Origin: JAZKBN01 sp040388605
GTDB lineage: Bacteria; Bacteroidota; Bacteroidia; Cytophagales; Flexibacteraceae
DNA: 64,000 nucleotides
Direction of reading: 5' to 3'
Assembly (NCBI GenBank): GCA_040388605.1
Contig: JAZKBN010000028.1
Span: 1 to 64,000 of the forward strand
Part shown: positions 34,597 through 44,442 of the stretch, one piece after another
Position numbering within the stretch: the first letter of the stretch is position 1
How the letters are laid out: each line of letters opens with the position of its first letter
Program-made: the position numbers and the translations under genes
Notes under the pieces: generated by a model
The model's database searches: none
What the model was told of the DNA's origin: nothing
The model's input: only the letters and a program-made list of their open reading frames with translations

Positions 34597-34604
34597 CAAA
34601 TTTA
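34597..34604 (-). promoter_or_regulatory. Candidate -7 element TAAATTTG for ileS
   Basis: An exact TAnnTTTG on the minus strand lies 63 nt upstream of the ATG at 34533, with no TTG at -33. It supports the shorter ileS start. The adjoining 34605-35157 is about 550 bp of AT-rich non-coding DNA in which I see no gene; it holds a 9-bp inverted repeat (34620-34628 / 34669-34677) of unknown role. Confidence 0.45.
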
Positions 34605-35157
34605 ATCATTTAAGGGCGAACCGACACAGTACTATTAAGATACAGCACCATTATTTGAACCTATTTTATGTGTCGGTCAGTAATTCAGGCAGCTTAAGAC
34701 TCAAAGACCATTCATCCGGCCGGAATTGGTAAAGTTTAATCTGGTTAATCGAAAGGCATTTAAGTGAATCGTACCTCTGCATTTTATGCTTGAGATGCTT
34801 TTTATACTAAATTACAAAAAAAACTAAACAATTGATTATATAACTATTCCAATTTTAATTTTTCACTTACCGCAATACAGCATATTAAATAAAAAACTGC
34901 GCATATTAAATATTAAAACCATGCGAACTTGTGCTGTGCAATATTATTAGCTGTGATTCATAATTGCACATTGGATTATGTACAATTTAATCAAACAATA
35001 CATCGTGTTTACAACAGACAACGTATTTAAACAGACAATAGCTACCGTTCAATAACCGATAATGCATTTATCCTATTTTGAGTTATAAAATTTAATCCAA
35101 ATCTTACTTTATGCAGTTAATTGCATTTTTTAAAGATCTATACCTCACATTGGTTAA

Positions 35158-35165
35158 TACTTTTG
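35158..35165 (+). promoter_or_regulatory. Candidate -7 element TACTTTTG for beta-helix T9SS protein
   Basis: An exact TAnnTTTG lies 63 nt before the ATG at 35229. No TTG occurs at 17-23 nt upstream. Confidence 0.45.
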
Positions 35166-35228
35166 TACCGTTCCAACAGAGAACGATCCAACATTTCTTT
35201 TAAATCCTTTTCTCATAAACCCAATAAA

Positions 35229-38200
35229 ATGAAAAAACTTATCCCTTTATTACTGCTGCTTTTATGCCTGTCCATTTCCGGCTATACTCAACGCAATGGA
35301 GGCCTTGACGATGAATATGAACCGTTAGAACCTGAGCCCTCACCAAGTCTTCCTACATTAATTGTTACCACAGAGAATGATGTTGATGATTATAGTGAAG
35401 GCGACAACGATGGGCTAAGATCGCTTCGGGAAGCTGTCAGGCTTGTATCGCACGGAGATCACCACATTACATTTGCCTCAGGAATCTTAAATGTACATTT
35501 AGAAGCTATCGGCGGACCTTTAAACATTGCGGGTGAATGCTTTATAGATGGGGGATCAGGCGTAACTGTTACTGCAAAGGGTTCTAATATTATAAGCCTT
35601 TCAAACGCTGCGGAATTCGAGGCATATAATATTCACTTTGCTTCTTGGGTAACTCAAACATCAGCAATTGTTGTACCAGCAATATATAGCGACCCGCCGT
35701 CTATTGATGTTACACAATGTTACTTTAATGAAATAAGCTCCGGAATTGGAATAGGCGGCCATACAGCTTCACTCATTATACAGGATTGCAATTTTGTAAA
35801 ATCATCGATATGGCTGACTGCTCATGTTCCAAATACCAGTGAGCAGGCATATGCAATTAGCAATTTCGGAGTTGGTACGCCTGAGGTTTATCCGGAAAAT
35901 GGAGATGCCATAGATATAATGTACATTGACAATTCTGATTTTGGAGGAGATTGGTTTTCAGGAATTAACATTAGAAACTCTAACATTATTACTATTTCAA
36001 ACAGTCGTTTTTATGATTTGGGACATCATACCCCGATGTCATATATAGGCTTTCTAAATTGCAACAATGTAACAATTAATGGTGATATTTTTTTGCAAAA
36101 CAACAATTCAAATATGATTCATTCCATTAATAGCAATATAATCGTCAAGAACTGTACTGCCGGCTTAAGAAGCGGAAGCACTGCCGGAACCTACGTAGTT
36201 GACCCTGTATATGGTTTTTTAAAATTTGAAAATAACAACAGCAGTAACAGGTCATTAACTTTTGAAAATAACATCATATTTACTCAACAATGGGTATTAG
36301 TCGATGATGGTAAACTTGGCACTACAGCGGTAATTAAAAACAACCAGATAAACTATTATCTCGCTGATGGAATGACTGCCCCATTACTGAATAACACAAA
36401 CCAGGCTTACTTCAGGTTTGGAATCCCTACAGCTATTAATTCCGGTGTAACACAAACAATGACTTCAAGTGTATCTGTGATTAACAATACGATGCATATA
36501 CATTATGCATATAAAATTGGTGATGCAGGAAGCGGAGAAGGGAATGACGAGGTCAGTGGCTTAGCATTCTACAATGTTCTAAATGTAACAATTGAAGAAA
36601 ACAAAGTGGCTGATTTTAATACTTCCGGAGCCAATGGTGCATACGCAAATATTATACGGGTATATTCCAACCCGGCAAGAACTGAAACCTGTACGCTTTC
36701 TATTAAGAAAAACAGATTGGAATCTTACTTCTATGCCGGTATTAAATTAGAAGGGAAGTTTGCATCCTCGTCAGGCATTTTTGAGAACAATATCAAAAGC
36801 AGGGGTTATTATGGGCCTAATTTATTATCAATGGGTGGTGCAGATTGGAATTCAGGCGCAGGAATATTAATTTCCAATTCTACAGGAACCATAACCGTTA
36901 CAGCACCTTTTGTATCTGGTACCGGTGGTACTCGTACTTCCGCTTTTACACAGGCAACGCTCGGAGGCTCATCCACACCTGAAAACAAATACCCGTTGGT
37001 CTTGGTAAAAGGCAGTCTATGTAACGTAATACTAAATGAGGTGCCGCTATACAATACCTTGGCCGATGGTGTGAATGACCCATCTTGGGCTGTTCTTTTG
37101 CTCGACGATAATGCAACAGCCAAGCCAAGACCCGAAGTTCTGTCTATGGAAACAGTTGGCACCAATGAAGAAATATCCGTTCAGGCTGTTACAGGAACAG
37201 GGGCTGCAGCAACACGAGTAGATTGTTATGCTACAGATAAAATTAACCTGAGTAAGCGTTGGCTTACCTCAGTGTCAACAAATACGGATGGTGTTTTTTT
37301 CTTCAATCTTGCTCATTCCCTTCTGAGCGCAGGTGAATTCTTCATTTTCACTGCCACTTATACCAATGCCGGCACATCTATGCTCAGCCTTCCCAAGCTA
37401 TTCAACGCTAATCCGCTTACAGTTAATAATTGCACCGATTGGGATGTTACAATTGGAAATAATGCCGCACATTACTTTATGGGAAGCACGGTTTACACAC
37501 CGCTTGTTACTAATTCCGGAATACTTAAAACTACTGCAGGTGCAACTGTTACACCTTTATCACCCGGTGTATGGAATGTGGGTCCGGGTACCTATTTGCT
37601 TGCCTGTACTTCATCGTTCAGCTGCAATGCTCTAAATCATATTTATGAGCCTACACACAGTCTTTATGCAAGCCTGACTATGCCATATTCCAATCCTATG
37701 GTATCCCTATCAGACCCTGAAGGATTAAGTTTCAACAACGCGCCTGCATTCAGCCTACCGGTTGTTAAAGCATTTAATATTTGTCCGGGCTCCGGTGCTG
37801 TTTTATCCATTCTTACTTCACCTGGGTTATCCTTAGGCTTCCAATGGCAAAGTGCTGTTATCGGCGGTTCATTCAGCAATATTACCCTGCCGAATTCAAG
37901 CATATCAGGGGGCGTAACCTCATCAACGCTTACCTTGGTTAACATGCCTGTAAGCCCGTCGGTGACACGTTATAGGTGTGTTATAACCAATGCCGTATGC
38001 ACAGCTTTCTCAATAAATTCAGGCGAGTTCACTATAACAGTGAAACCCCTTCCCACATTCGAGCTTAGTGCGAGCTGCTTAACCATAAGTCTGAACCCCT
38101 CCCCCGCCACAGGAACGGTAGTTACCTGGTATAAAGTTGGCAGCCCCGATGTATCTGTAAGCACCGGCGTCAACGATTTCGCGTACACTCCAACGGATTG

Positions 38201-38570
38201 CGGGGATTATTACGCCACTTGTACCACAGAATGTGCAGTAGTTACTTCTGGCTCATATGAGTTCAGCACCTCCTTAACGCCAAGCGGCTCACGCAAAGTT
38301 GCGCCTGCTTTGGAAATGCAGAATACAACCATTCATGGCCCCGACCAAAGCGTAGTTTACCCCAACCCTACCACCGGTCCAATCTCCTTAAAGCTCACCG
38401 GCGAGATGCGCGTATCAGATATGCAGGGAAGAACAGTATACAACGAACCTGTAACCGATATAAGCAACCTGCCATCGCCGGACCTCGGCAATCAGCCTGC
38501 AGGCACTTATATACTGTCGGTACACATGGGCGGTTCGCCTGTACTCAGGCAAACAGTTGTAAAAAAATAG
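35229..38570 (+). CDS. Large secreted beta-helix/Ig-like protein with T9SS type A sorting domain
   Basis: From the ATG at 35229 the protein has 1113 residues and a clear signal peptide (MKKLIPLLLLLLCLSISGYTQ). Residues about 40-110 have the ..VTTENDVDDYSEGDNDGLRSLREAV.. opening common in Bacteroidota adhesin-like proteins. Residues about 110-560 show right-handed parallel beta-helix repeats (short Asn-rich turns such as NSNIITISNSRFYDLG and NNVTINGDIFLQNNNS). An Ig/PKD-like domain lies near residues 850-960. The final 75 residues are a T9SS sorting domain (VVYPNPTTGPISLKL, ISNLPSPDLGNQPAGTYILSV). It is probably exported to the surface as an adhesin or polysaccharide-binding protein; catalytic activity is not evident. 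Confidence 0.88.
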   Translation: MKKLIPLLLLLLCLSISGYTQRNGGLDDEYEPLEPEPSPSLPTLIVTTENDVDDYSEGDNDGLRSLREAVRLVSHGDHHITFASGILNVHLEAIGGPLNIAGECFIDGGSGVTVTAKGSNIISLSNAAEFEAYNIHFASWVTQTSAIVVPAIYSDPPSIDVTQCYFNEISSGIGIGGHTASLIIQDCNFVKSSIWLTAHVPNTSEQAYAISNFGVGTPEVYPENGDAIDIMYIDNSDFGGDWFSGINIRNSNIITISNSRFYDLGHHTPMSYIGFLNCNNVTINGDIFLQNNNSNMIHSINSNIIVKNCTAGLRSGSTAGTYVVDPVYGFLKFENNNSSNRSLTFENNIIFTQQWVLVDDGKLGTTAVIKNNQINYYLADGMTAPLLNNTNQAYFRFGIPTAINSGVTQTMTSSVSVINNTMHIHYAYKIGDAGSGEGNDEVSGLAFYNVLNVTIEENKVADFNTSGANGAYANIIRVYSNPARTETCTLSIKKNRLESYFYAGIKLEGKFASSSGIFENNIKSRGYYGPNLLSMGGADWNSGAGILISNSTGTITVTAPFVSGTGGTRTSAFTQATLGGSSTPENKYPLVLVKGSLCNVILNEVPLYNTLADGVNDPSWAVLLLDDNATAKPRPEVLSMETVGTNEEISVQAVTGTGAAATRVDCYATDKINLSKRWLTSVSTNTDGVFFFNLAHSLLSAGEFFIFTATYTNAGTSMLSLPKLFNANPLTVNNCTDWDVTIGNNAAHYFMGSTVYTPLVTNSGILKTTAGATVTPLSPGVWNVGPGTYLLACTSSFSCNALNHIYEPTHSLYASLTMPYSNPMVSLSDPEGLSFNNAPAFSLPVVKAFNICPGSGAVLSILTSPGLSLGFQWQSAVIGGSFSNITLPNSSISGGVTSSTLTLVNMPVSPSVTRYRCVITNAVCTAFSINSGEFTITVKPLPTFELSASCLTISLNPSPATGTVVTWYKVGSPDVSVSTGVNDFAYTPTDCGDYYATCTTECAVVTSGSYEFSTSLTPSGSRKVAPALEMQNTTIHGPDQSVVYPNPTTGPISLKLTGEMRVSDMQGRTVYNEPVTDISNLPSPDLGNQPAGTYILSVHMGGSPVLRQTVVKK

Positions 38571-38594
38571 TGTATGCAGTTTCAGCATTATTCA

Positions 38595-38631
38595 GCCGCA
38601 CATTACCCTGCCGGGTTTGTGCGGCTTTTTT
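38595..38631 (+). terminator. Terminator after beta-helix T9SS gene
   Basis: GCCGCACA pairs with TGTGCGGC around a loop containing a nested ACCC/GGGT stem, followed by six T. It starts 24 nt past the stop codon. Confidence 0.9.
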
Positions 38632-38740
38632 AATTCGGGCTGTAATAACAAAATTAATAACCAATTCTGATTATTCCGGCCCTTGTTTTGTGCAATCATA
38701 CTCGGAACATGGTAAATTTCCGTAAATTATAAAACCAGAC

Positions 38741-39589
38741 ATGACACTCTCAGACAACTCCTCGAAGCAGGTACTGCTTACAGGGGGAACTTCAGGCATT
38801 GGCCGTGAAACAGTAAGAGCCTTAGCCACCAAAGGATTCCGCGTAGCATTTACCGCCCGCGATTTAAAAGCAGGTTACACTTTTGCCGAAGAGCTGAAAA
38901 AAGAAACAGGCAATACCCACATTGAAGTTTACCTTGCTGATCTGGCCTCTTTCGCAAGCATCAGGAACTTTGTTACCGCATTCACCGCCCAGCACAGTAA
39001 GCTTGATGTTTTAATTAATAACGCCGGAACTTGGGAAACAGAGCGAAGCCTAAGCAAAGACGGCATTGAAACCACAATTGCAGTAAACCACCTTGCCCCT
39101 TTTTTACTCACCAACCTGCTTTTGCCCTTGCTCATAAAATCTGCCCCGGCAAGAATTGTTATCGTGGCTTCGGCCCTGTACATTAACGGTGAAATTAACC
39201 TTGCCGACCCGCAGCTAAAACAAAACTGGGGAGGCGTTAAAGCTTACAGCAACAGCAAGCTCATGAATATATATTTCATGCGCGAGCTCCATAAAAAGCT
39301 GAAAGGCACCGGTGTTACAGTTAATGCCCTGCATCCCGGCGTAGTTAACACATCGTTGAGCAGGAAGCTTAACTTTATAATGCGCTGGTTTTTTGAAACC
39401 TTTACCATATCGGCTGCCAAAGGTGCAAAAACTACAGTTTACCTTGCTTCGGATCCGCATGCCGAAGGGGTCAGCGGTGAGTATTTTGTAAAAAGCAAAC
39501 CTGAAAAACTGCGCGCCAAAGCTACCGACGATACTGTTGCTGCAGCACTTTGGCAAATGAGTGAAAAGTACACGGGTATAAAACAATAA
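38741..39589 (+). CDS. Short-chain dehydrogenase/reductase (retinol dehydrogenase-like)
   Basis: The 282-residue protein is a classical SDR with a Rossmann fold. The nucleotide motif TGGTSGIG lies at residues about 14-21, NNAG at about 90, and the catalytic Tyr-Lys pair in AYSNSKLMN, with a Ser in IVVASALYI. The pattern DLASFASIRNF and ALHPGVVNTSL is typical of the retinol dehydrogenase/WW-domain oxidoreductase-like group that uses NADP(H). The substrate is unknown. It has no signal peptide, stands alone after a terminator, and is followed by queA on the same strand about 110 bp downstream. Confidence 0.92.
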   Translation: MTLSDNSSKQVLLTGGTSGIGRETVRALATKGFRVAFTARDLKAGYTFAEELKKETGNTHIEVYLADLASFASIRNFVTAFTAQHSKLDVLINNAGTWETERSLSKDGIETTIAVNHLAPFLLTNLLLPLLIKSAPARIVIVASALYINGEINLADPQLKQNWGGVKAYSNSKLMNIYFMRELHKKLKGTGVTVNALHPGVVNTSLSRKLNFIMRWFFETFTISAAKGAKTTVYLASDPHAEGVSGEYFVKSKPEKLRAKATDDTVAAALWQMSEKYTGIKQ

Positions 39590-39689
39590 AACCCAATAAT
39601 TCAGCGGCCAACTTTCCTTTAAGAGCGGCCAATAAAGGGGTCACGGGTATCAAAATGCATTTCCGGCAATTCGCTAACGCAATTTGCCT

Positions 39690-39697
39690 TACTTTTG
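39690..39697 (+). promoter_or_regulatory. -7 element TACTTTTG directly before queA
   Basis: An exact TAnnTTTG ends 4 nt before the ATG at 39702; a near-match TTC lies 17 nt upstream at the -33 position. The predicted transcript would be leaderless. The alternative in-frame TTG at 39684 would lie upstream of the expected transcription start. Confidence 0.55.
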
Positions 39698-39701
39698 GAA
39701 T

Positions 39702-40979
39702 ATGGATTCCAATGATTCATCTTACCTGCCCAGGCTTCAGCGAGAAGATTTTACCTACCCCCTGCCTGATGCGCGCATTGCCCGTTTCCCGCTTAGCCCC
39801 CGCGACAGCTCTAAGCTGATGGTGTGGAAAAACGGGGCCATTTCTCATACGGTATTTAATAAGCTGCCTGAGTTGCTGCCCAAAAACAGCCTGCTTATAT
39901 TTAATAACACCAAGGTAATTCCGGCCCGCCTCATTTTCAATACCGAAACCGGGGCTAATGTGGAAGTCTTCCTTTTAAGCCCGGTTTTGCCTTATTCCGA
40001 AATGCAGTATGCCATGTCGGCCACCGGGAGCTCGGTTTGGCAATGCACCATTGGCAATAAACGCAAGTGGAAAGACGGGCAGGCCTTAAGCCTGGAGCAT
40101 ACTTTTCCCCCGGCTTCCAATGCTGAAGCATCTGAAACCCTGCTGCTCGATGCCATTTTGAGCGATTCAGATAAGCAGGAAGTTACCCTCAGCTGGTCTC
40201 CGTCGCATTTAAGCCTGGCCGAGGTAATACAGCGCCTGGGCCGTATTCCCCTGCCTCCTTACCTGAAACGCGATGCCATTGCCGCAGATGCCGGCGATTA
40301 TCAAACCGTTTATTCAAGCATACAGGGAGCAGTTGCCGCCCCCACCGCCGGCCTTCATTTCACACCCCAGCTGCTCGATATATTGCAAAGCAAAGGCTTC
40401 GACAGCACAGAAATTACCCTGCATGTGGGAGCCGGCACTTTTAAGCCCTTAAAAGCCGAAGACGTGCGCCTGCACGATATGCATGCCGAACAATACACTG
40501 TTACACGTGAAACCCTTGTGCGCCTGCTCAGCCACGAAGGGCCTGTAATACCGGTAGGCACTACCTCGTTAAGATTATTGGAAAGCCTCTACTGGGCAGG
40601 TTCAGGCTTATTGCTTGAGCATGCCAACGCAGAACCCGGTTCGCTTTCATTTATCAGCAAAGAGCAGGCATACCGCATGCAGGCCGAATATGAAGGCATG
40701 CTGCCCGAGCCAAAACAGGTTTGGCAACGCCTGCTTGATGAAATGGACCGCGTTGAAACCAATATGCTCAGCGGAAGCACCGGTATTTTCATAATGCCCG
40801 GCTATAAAATAAGAACCGCACAAGGCCTTATTACCAATTTCCACCAGCCCGAAAGCACCCTTATTTTGCTTGTGGCGGCTTTGGCAGGCAATGCCTGGAA
40901 AAAAATTTACTGGGAAGCGCTTGCAAAAGATTACCGCTTCCTGAGCTATGGCGACAGCTCGCTGCTGCTGCCCGACTGA
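39702..40979 (+). CDS. queA: S-adenosylmethionine:tRNA ribosyltransferase-isomerase
   Basis: The 425-residue enzyme transfers and isomerises the ribosyl group of SAM onto preQ1-tRNA to give epoxyqueuosine. Family sequences are FTYPLPDARIARFPLSPRDSSKLMVW at the N-terminus, LLIFNNTKVIPARLIF, GRIPLPPYLKR, YQTVYSSIQGAVAAPTAGLHFT, VGAGTFKPLKAEDV and TNFHQPESTLILLVAA. The protein is somewhat longer than the usual 340-360 residues, as in many Bacteroidota where the region between residues 260 and 340 is expanded. tgt of the same pathway lies 20 kb upstream. I chose the ATG at 39702 because the TTG at 39684 would precede the predicted transcription start. Confidence 0.95.
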   Translation: MDSNDSSYLPRLQREDFTYPLPDARIARFPLSPRDSSKLMVWKNGAISHTVFNKLPELLPKNSLLIFNNTKVIPARLIFNTETGANVEVFLLSPVLPYSEMQYAMSATGSSVWQCTIGNKRKWKDGQALSLEHTFPPASNAEASETLLLDAILSDSDKQEVTLSWSPSHLSLAEVIQRLGRIPLPPYLKRDAIAADAGDYQTVYSSIQGAVAAPTAGLHFTPQLLDILQSKGFDSTEITLHVGAGTFKPLKAEDVRLHDMHAEQYTVTRETLVRLLSHEGPVIPVGTTSLRLLESLYWAGSGLLLEHANAEPGSLSFISKEQAYRMQAEYEGMLPEPKQVWQRLLDEMDRVETNMLSGSTGIFIMPGYKIRTAQGLITNFHQPESTLILLVAALAGNAWKKIYWEALAKDYRFLSYGDSSLLLPD

Positions 40980-41022
40980 CACCAAACAGGTACCTGGCAA
41001 CAGGTATAAACCATGCCGCCCC

Positions 41023-42981
41023 ATGCAGCCAAGTATTTTTAAGCATCTTAATTGCCTGTTTAATACATTTAATGCCTTCCGCAAATACAGGCCTGATACT
41101 TCTTTTTTGTGCATTATAGCTTTACTTTTTGCCATTGGTATTTCTGCACCTGCAAAGGCTTCACATATTGTAGGCGGCAACCTGCAAATGGAATATATGG
41201 GCAATTCCGATTACCGCTTTACCCTGATGTATTTCCGCGATGTGCTGAACGGCTCTGCAGCATCGGGTTTTAGCTCAGAGGTAAACGTAAGTATTTACCG
41301 GAAGCGTGATAATCAGTTTGTTCGCCAACTGACCCTATATAAATCAGGTACCGATTCTGTGCTTGCGCCTTCGTTCAGGGGCTGCGAGTCTTATAATTTT
41401 AAAATTTCCGTAATTCAATTTATCGGGTACGATAAGCTTGAAGTACAGGACTTTAGTGAATTAGGAGGCTATTATATTGCAAGCAATATGTGCTGCCGAA
41501 ACAGCGCCATATCTAACATCAGGAATCCTGGCCAAAGCGGCAATACTTTTACGCTTGATTTCCCGGCACTCATTGGTTACGATGGTTATATTACCCGGAA
41601 TTCATCACCTGCCTTTAAGCCCTTCAAAGCCGATTATGGCTGCATAGACAAAGAGTTTTATATAGATTTCAGCGCTACTGACAAAGACGGCGACAGCCTT
41701 GCCTATGCACTCACAGACCCTTATAACTCGCAAAGCAGGCAAACAACAACCACCACACCTCCTGCACCCTATCAGAACATAAATTGGGTGCCGGGTTATT
41801 CGGGCCTGTACCCCATTAACTCCAGGAAACTCATAAAAATTGACCCGGTAACCGGTATTTTGGCAGTATTGCCGGTAGAATCAGGCCTTTTTGTGCTAAC
41901 GGTTGAGGTAAAAGAATACCGCAAGGGAAGGCTTATTGGCAATGTGCGCCGAGATTACCAGGTTCTTATTTTGGCATGTCCGGGAAATTACGCACCGCAT
42001 ATTTCACTTGATATTAAAGGCCAAACCCAAACCGCTTTAACAGGCCCTGCAGATACCATTCATGTTACCACCAAACCCGGCTTGGATGATTTTAAGCTCA
42101 GCTTTACCGACAGTACTGCTAATGAGTATTTATCTGTAAAAATAGTGCCTGTAAACTATACAGGCGATTTATTCAGCATAAGCCCTTCTTCCGGAAGCCT
42201 GAACAATCGCAGATTTACTGCTTCGCTAAATTTACCTGATTGTGTTCAGGACCCGGCTAAAATCTATATTTTCGACGTAATTGTTAGCGATAATGATTGC
42301 CCTCTACATAATACCGTAACAAGACGCATAGCCGTTAAATATGTTCCGCCGCCTGTAAACCGGCCGTATATATCAGTATCTGGGCTGCCTGTAAATGGTG
42401 CCCCTTTGGAAATAACGCCCTTCAAAACGCAGTCATTTTTACTGACTGCATCTATTGCAGATACAAATGCCCTGCACCTTTCCATCGACAGTTCCGATGG
42501 TTTTTCTCCTGCACTATTGGGCATAAATTTCAGGGACACAAGCGGGTACAGGAGCATAAGTGTTCCTTTGAGCATCAATGTTACCTGAGAAGGAATTAAG
42601 GCATATAACGGCAGAACAATTAAACTAAGGCTAAAAGCAGGCATAGCATATACCTGCCCTGAAGTACCTAATGCCGACACCACTATTATTCTCAATATAA
42701 AAGACGGCATTGCAACATTATCAGGTGCAATGCCCGGCAACGTTTTAACCCCAAACGGCGACGGACTGGACGATTGCTTCAGCCTCGCGGGCCTGCCTGA
42801 AGGTTCCTGCCTCGACCCCTTCTCCGAAATAAAGATTTACAACCGCTGGGGTAAGCCCGTTTTCAGCAATACCCGCAATAATTTCTGCTGGGATGGGGCC
42901 GGCATGCCGGCCGGTGTTTATTATTATACCCTGCACTTCGGTATCAGCTCGGCCGGGGGCAGTATAAGCCTGATACGGTAA
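41023..42981 (+). pseudogene. Surface protein with CHU_C (T9SS type B) tail, interrupted by in-frame TGA
   Basis: The reading frame from the ATG at 41023 has a signal segment (FLCIIALLFAIGISAPAKA) and then SHIVGGNLQMEYMG, a common mature start of gliding-motility-associated Bacteroidota proteins, and runs as beta-rich repeats to a TGA at 42586-42588. Beyond it the same frame stays open for 130 codons, with no shift, into GNVLTPNGDGLDDCF, IKIYNRWGKPVF and AGVYYYTLHF, a complete CHU_C domain, and ends in TAA at 42981. A single base change (for example TGG or CGA to TGA) would explain this. Without the tail the protein should not be exported by T9SS. It could be a true nonsense mutation, strain variation or an assembly error; readthrough is possible but there is no evidence for it. 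Confidence 0.85.
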
Positions 42982-43010
42982 TATATTTATAGCGTAGGGT
43001 AATTTACTAA

Positions 43011-43484
43011 TCAGGCAGGATTTTTAGCCATAAATATGGCCAGGTTTTCCAAAGCTGTACGTCTTATTTTATTCCTGAAGTACGAGGTTGCCCCAAGTAA
43101 AAGCCCGGTTATTCCGAACGCCTGCTTTGCCCATGTATAGAAATTAAAAGAATCGGTATGCTTTACAATTTTACCGTTGGCAATTACAAATTCAGATGTT
43201 ATTTTGTTGATTACCTTGTTGCCGGTGCGCGAAAAAGTATAGGTGGCAGTCCATTGAGCGCGAACCACCCTGCCATCGGCATGTATGTTGCTGAACTCAA
43301 GCGATAAATCTTTGCCTGATTTTATGAGCATTTCCCACATGGCTCTTGCCTGTGCCGCATTTAAATCAATAAACACATCATCGGTAAAGGTTGCATTTTC
43401 AGCATAGGAAGCCTGCATTCCATAGTAGTCTTTATTTTGAAAACAGGTGTAAAACCTGAGTATTAATGCTTCATTGGGGTTCAT
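43011..43484 (-). CDS. NTF2-like / SnoaL-like family protein
   Basis: The 157-residue protein has the alpha+beta cone pattern of the NTF2/SnoaL superfamily. A first helix (NEALILRFYTCFQNKDYYGMQASYAENATFTDDVF) is followed by a curved sheet (KDLSLEFSNIHADGRVVRAQWTATYTFSRTGNKV, ITSEFVIANGKIVKHTDSFNFYTW). The last 40 residues include a hydrophobic segment (AFGITGLLLGATSYF). Members may be polyketide cyclases, isomerases or non-enzymatic ligand binders; the specific activity cannot be told. It ends 30 bp from the convergent interrupted CHU_C gene and is divergent from the beta-lactamase gene. Confidence 0.75.
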   Translation of the reverse strand: MNPNEALILRFYTCFQNKDYYGMQASYAENATFTDDVFIDLNAAQARAMWEMLIKSGKDLSLEFSNIHADGRVVRAQWTATYTFSRTGNKVINKITSEFVIANGKIVKHTDSFNFYTWAKQAFGITGLLLGATSYFRNKIRRTALENLAIFMAKNPA

Positions 43485-43667
43485 TTATATAGCAGGTTAA
43501 TTCTGAATTATTAAGCAAGTCAAAGATGGTAATTCAATACAACTAATTCTGAGTTAATATCATGCCGGGAATTGGTTTAAAATTATTAAAGGCTACATTG
43601 GCCCCTTAGAAACAATATATTGTGCCGGAAACTTTACCGGTGAAACTTGCTGAAGCCCTGTAAAACA

Positions 43668-44399
43668 ATGCGCTATAATTTTTTTTCGATATTGTTGATT
43701 ATCAATGTACTTATCAGTTGCAGTGTTAATGCTCAAAAGGGTTTAAGCATTAGCAGGCTGAGCGAAAGAGCATTCGTTTATACTTCCCGGAAAACTTTTG
43801 AAGACGGCACGCAAATTCCTGCAAACGGTATTTATTACATCAGCCCCCTTGGAGCAATATTGGTTGACCCGCCCTGGGGCGATGAACCTACGAAAGCCCT
43901 TATAGATTCAATTCAGCGCCGCCACGGGCAGAAAACAATTGCATCCATATCTACCCATTCGCACAACGACAGAACCTCAGGTATAGAAGTTCTTAAAAAC
44001 GCAGGGGCAAAAACTTACGCGAGCTGCCAAACCCGCGACCTTTGCATAGAAAAACATGAGCAGGTACCTGCATTCTGCTTTTCAAAAGATACTGTTTTTA
44101 ACTTCGGCGGCCTTAAGTTGGAAACATTCTATCCCGGTCCCGGCCATGCGCCCGATAACATTGTGGTTTGGTCTGAGTCTGAAAAAGTACTTTCCGGCGG
44201 CTGCTTCCTGAAAAGCGCCGAGGCCAAAGATTTGGGCAATATTGCCGATGCCAACCTAAAGGCCTGGCCGGCTTCGTTAAGGAAAATGCAGGCACGCTAT
44301 ATGTATGCAGGTATAATAATTCCGGGACACCAAGGCTGGGAAAAACAAAAAATGGTTGCCCATACCCTTAATCTCCTACGAAAAGCCGGTTATAAATAA
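43668..44399 (+). CDS. Subclass B1 metallo-beta-lactamase
   Basis: The 243-residue protein has a signal peptide (MRYNFFSILLIINVLISC..NAQKG; LISC could also be a lipobox) and is periplasmic. All six zinc ligands of subclass B1 are visible: His97-x-His99-x-Asp101 in STHSHNDRTSG, His160 in GPGHAPDNIVVW, Cys179 in GGCFLKS and His221 in IPGHQGW. The third-ligand Cys is diagnostic of B1 rather than B3 or non-lactamase relatives. Such enzymes hydrolyse penicillins, cephalosporins and carbapenems; close relatives in Bacteroidota include chromosomal BlaB/IND-type enzymes. The frame opens 7 codons earlier, but 43668 gives the standard signal. The next genes are mreC-mreD, which is probably coincidental. 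There is no flanking mobile element, so it looks chromosomal and intrinsic. Confidence 0.93.
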   Translation: MRYNFFSILLIINVLISCSVNAQKGLSISRLSERAFVYTSRKTFEDGTQIPANGIYYISPLGAILVDPPWGDEPTKALIDSIQRRHGQKTIASISTHSHNDRTSGIEVLKNAGAKTYASCQTRDLCIEKHEQVPAFCFSKDTVFNFGGLKLETFYPGPGHAPDNIVVWSESEKVLSGGCFLKSAEAKDLGNIADANLKAWPASLRKMQARYMYAGIIIPGHQGWEKQKMVAHTLNLLRKAGYK

Positions 44400-44442
44400 G
44401 CCACATTAATTCAGGTAAAAATAACCCAAATGAGATTTAGGC

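Noticed and set aside
34620..34677. 9-bp inverted repeat upstream of ileS (possible tRNA-responsive leader)
   Set aside because: It lies outside the predicted ileS leader and lacks T-box features; probably chance or a small operator of unknown role.
42730..42981. Separate small gene encoding the CHU_C domain
   Set aside because: It continues in the same frame as the upstream open frame and begins inside the domain linker; it is the tail of the interrupted gene, not a gene of its own.
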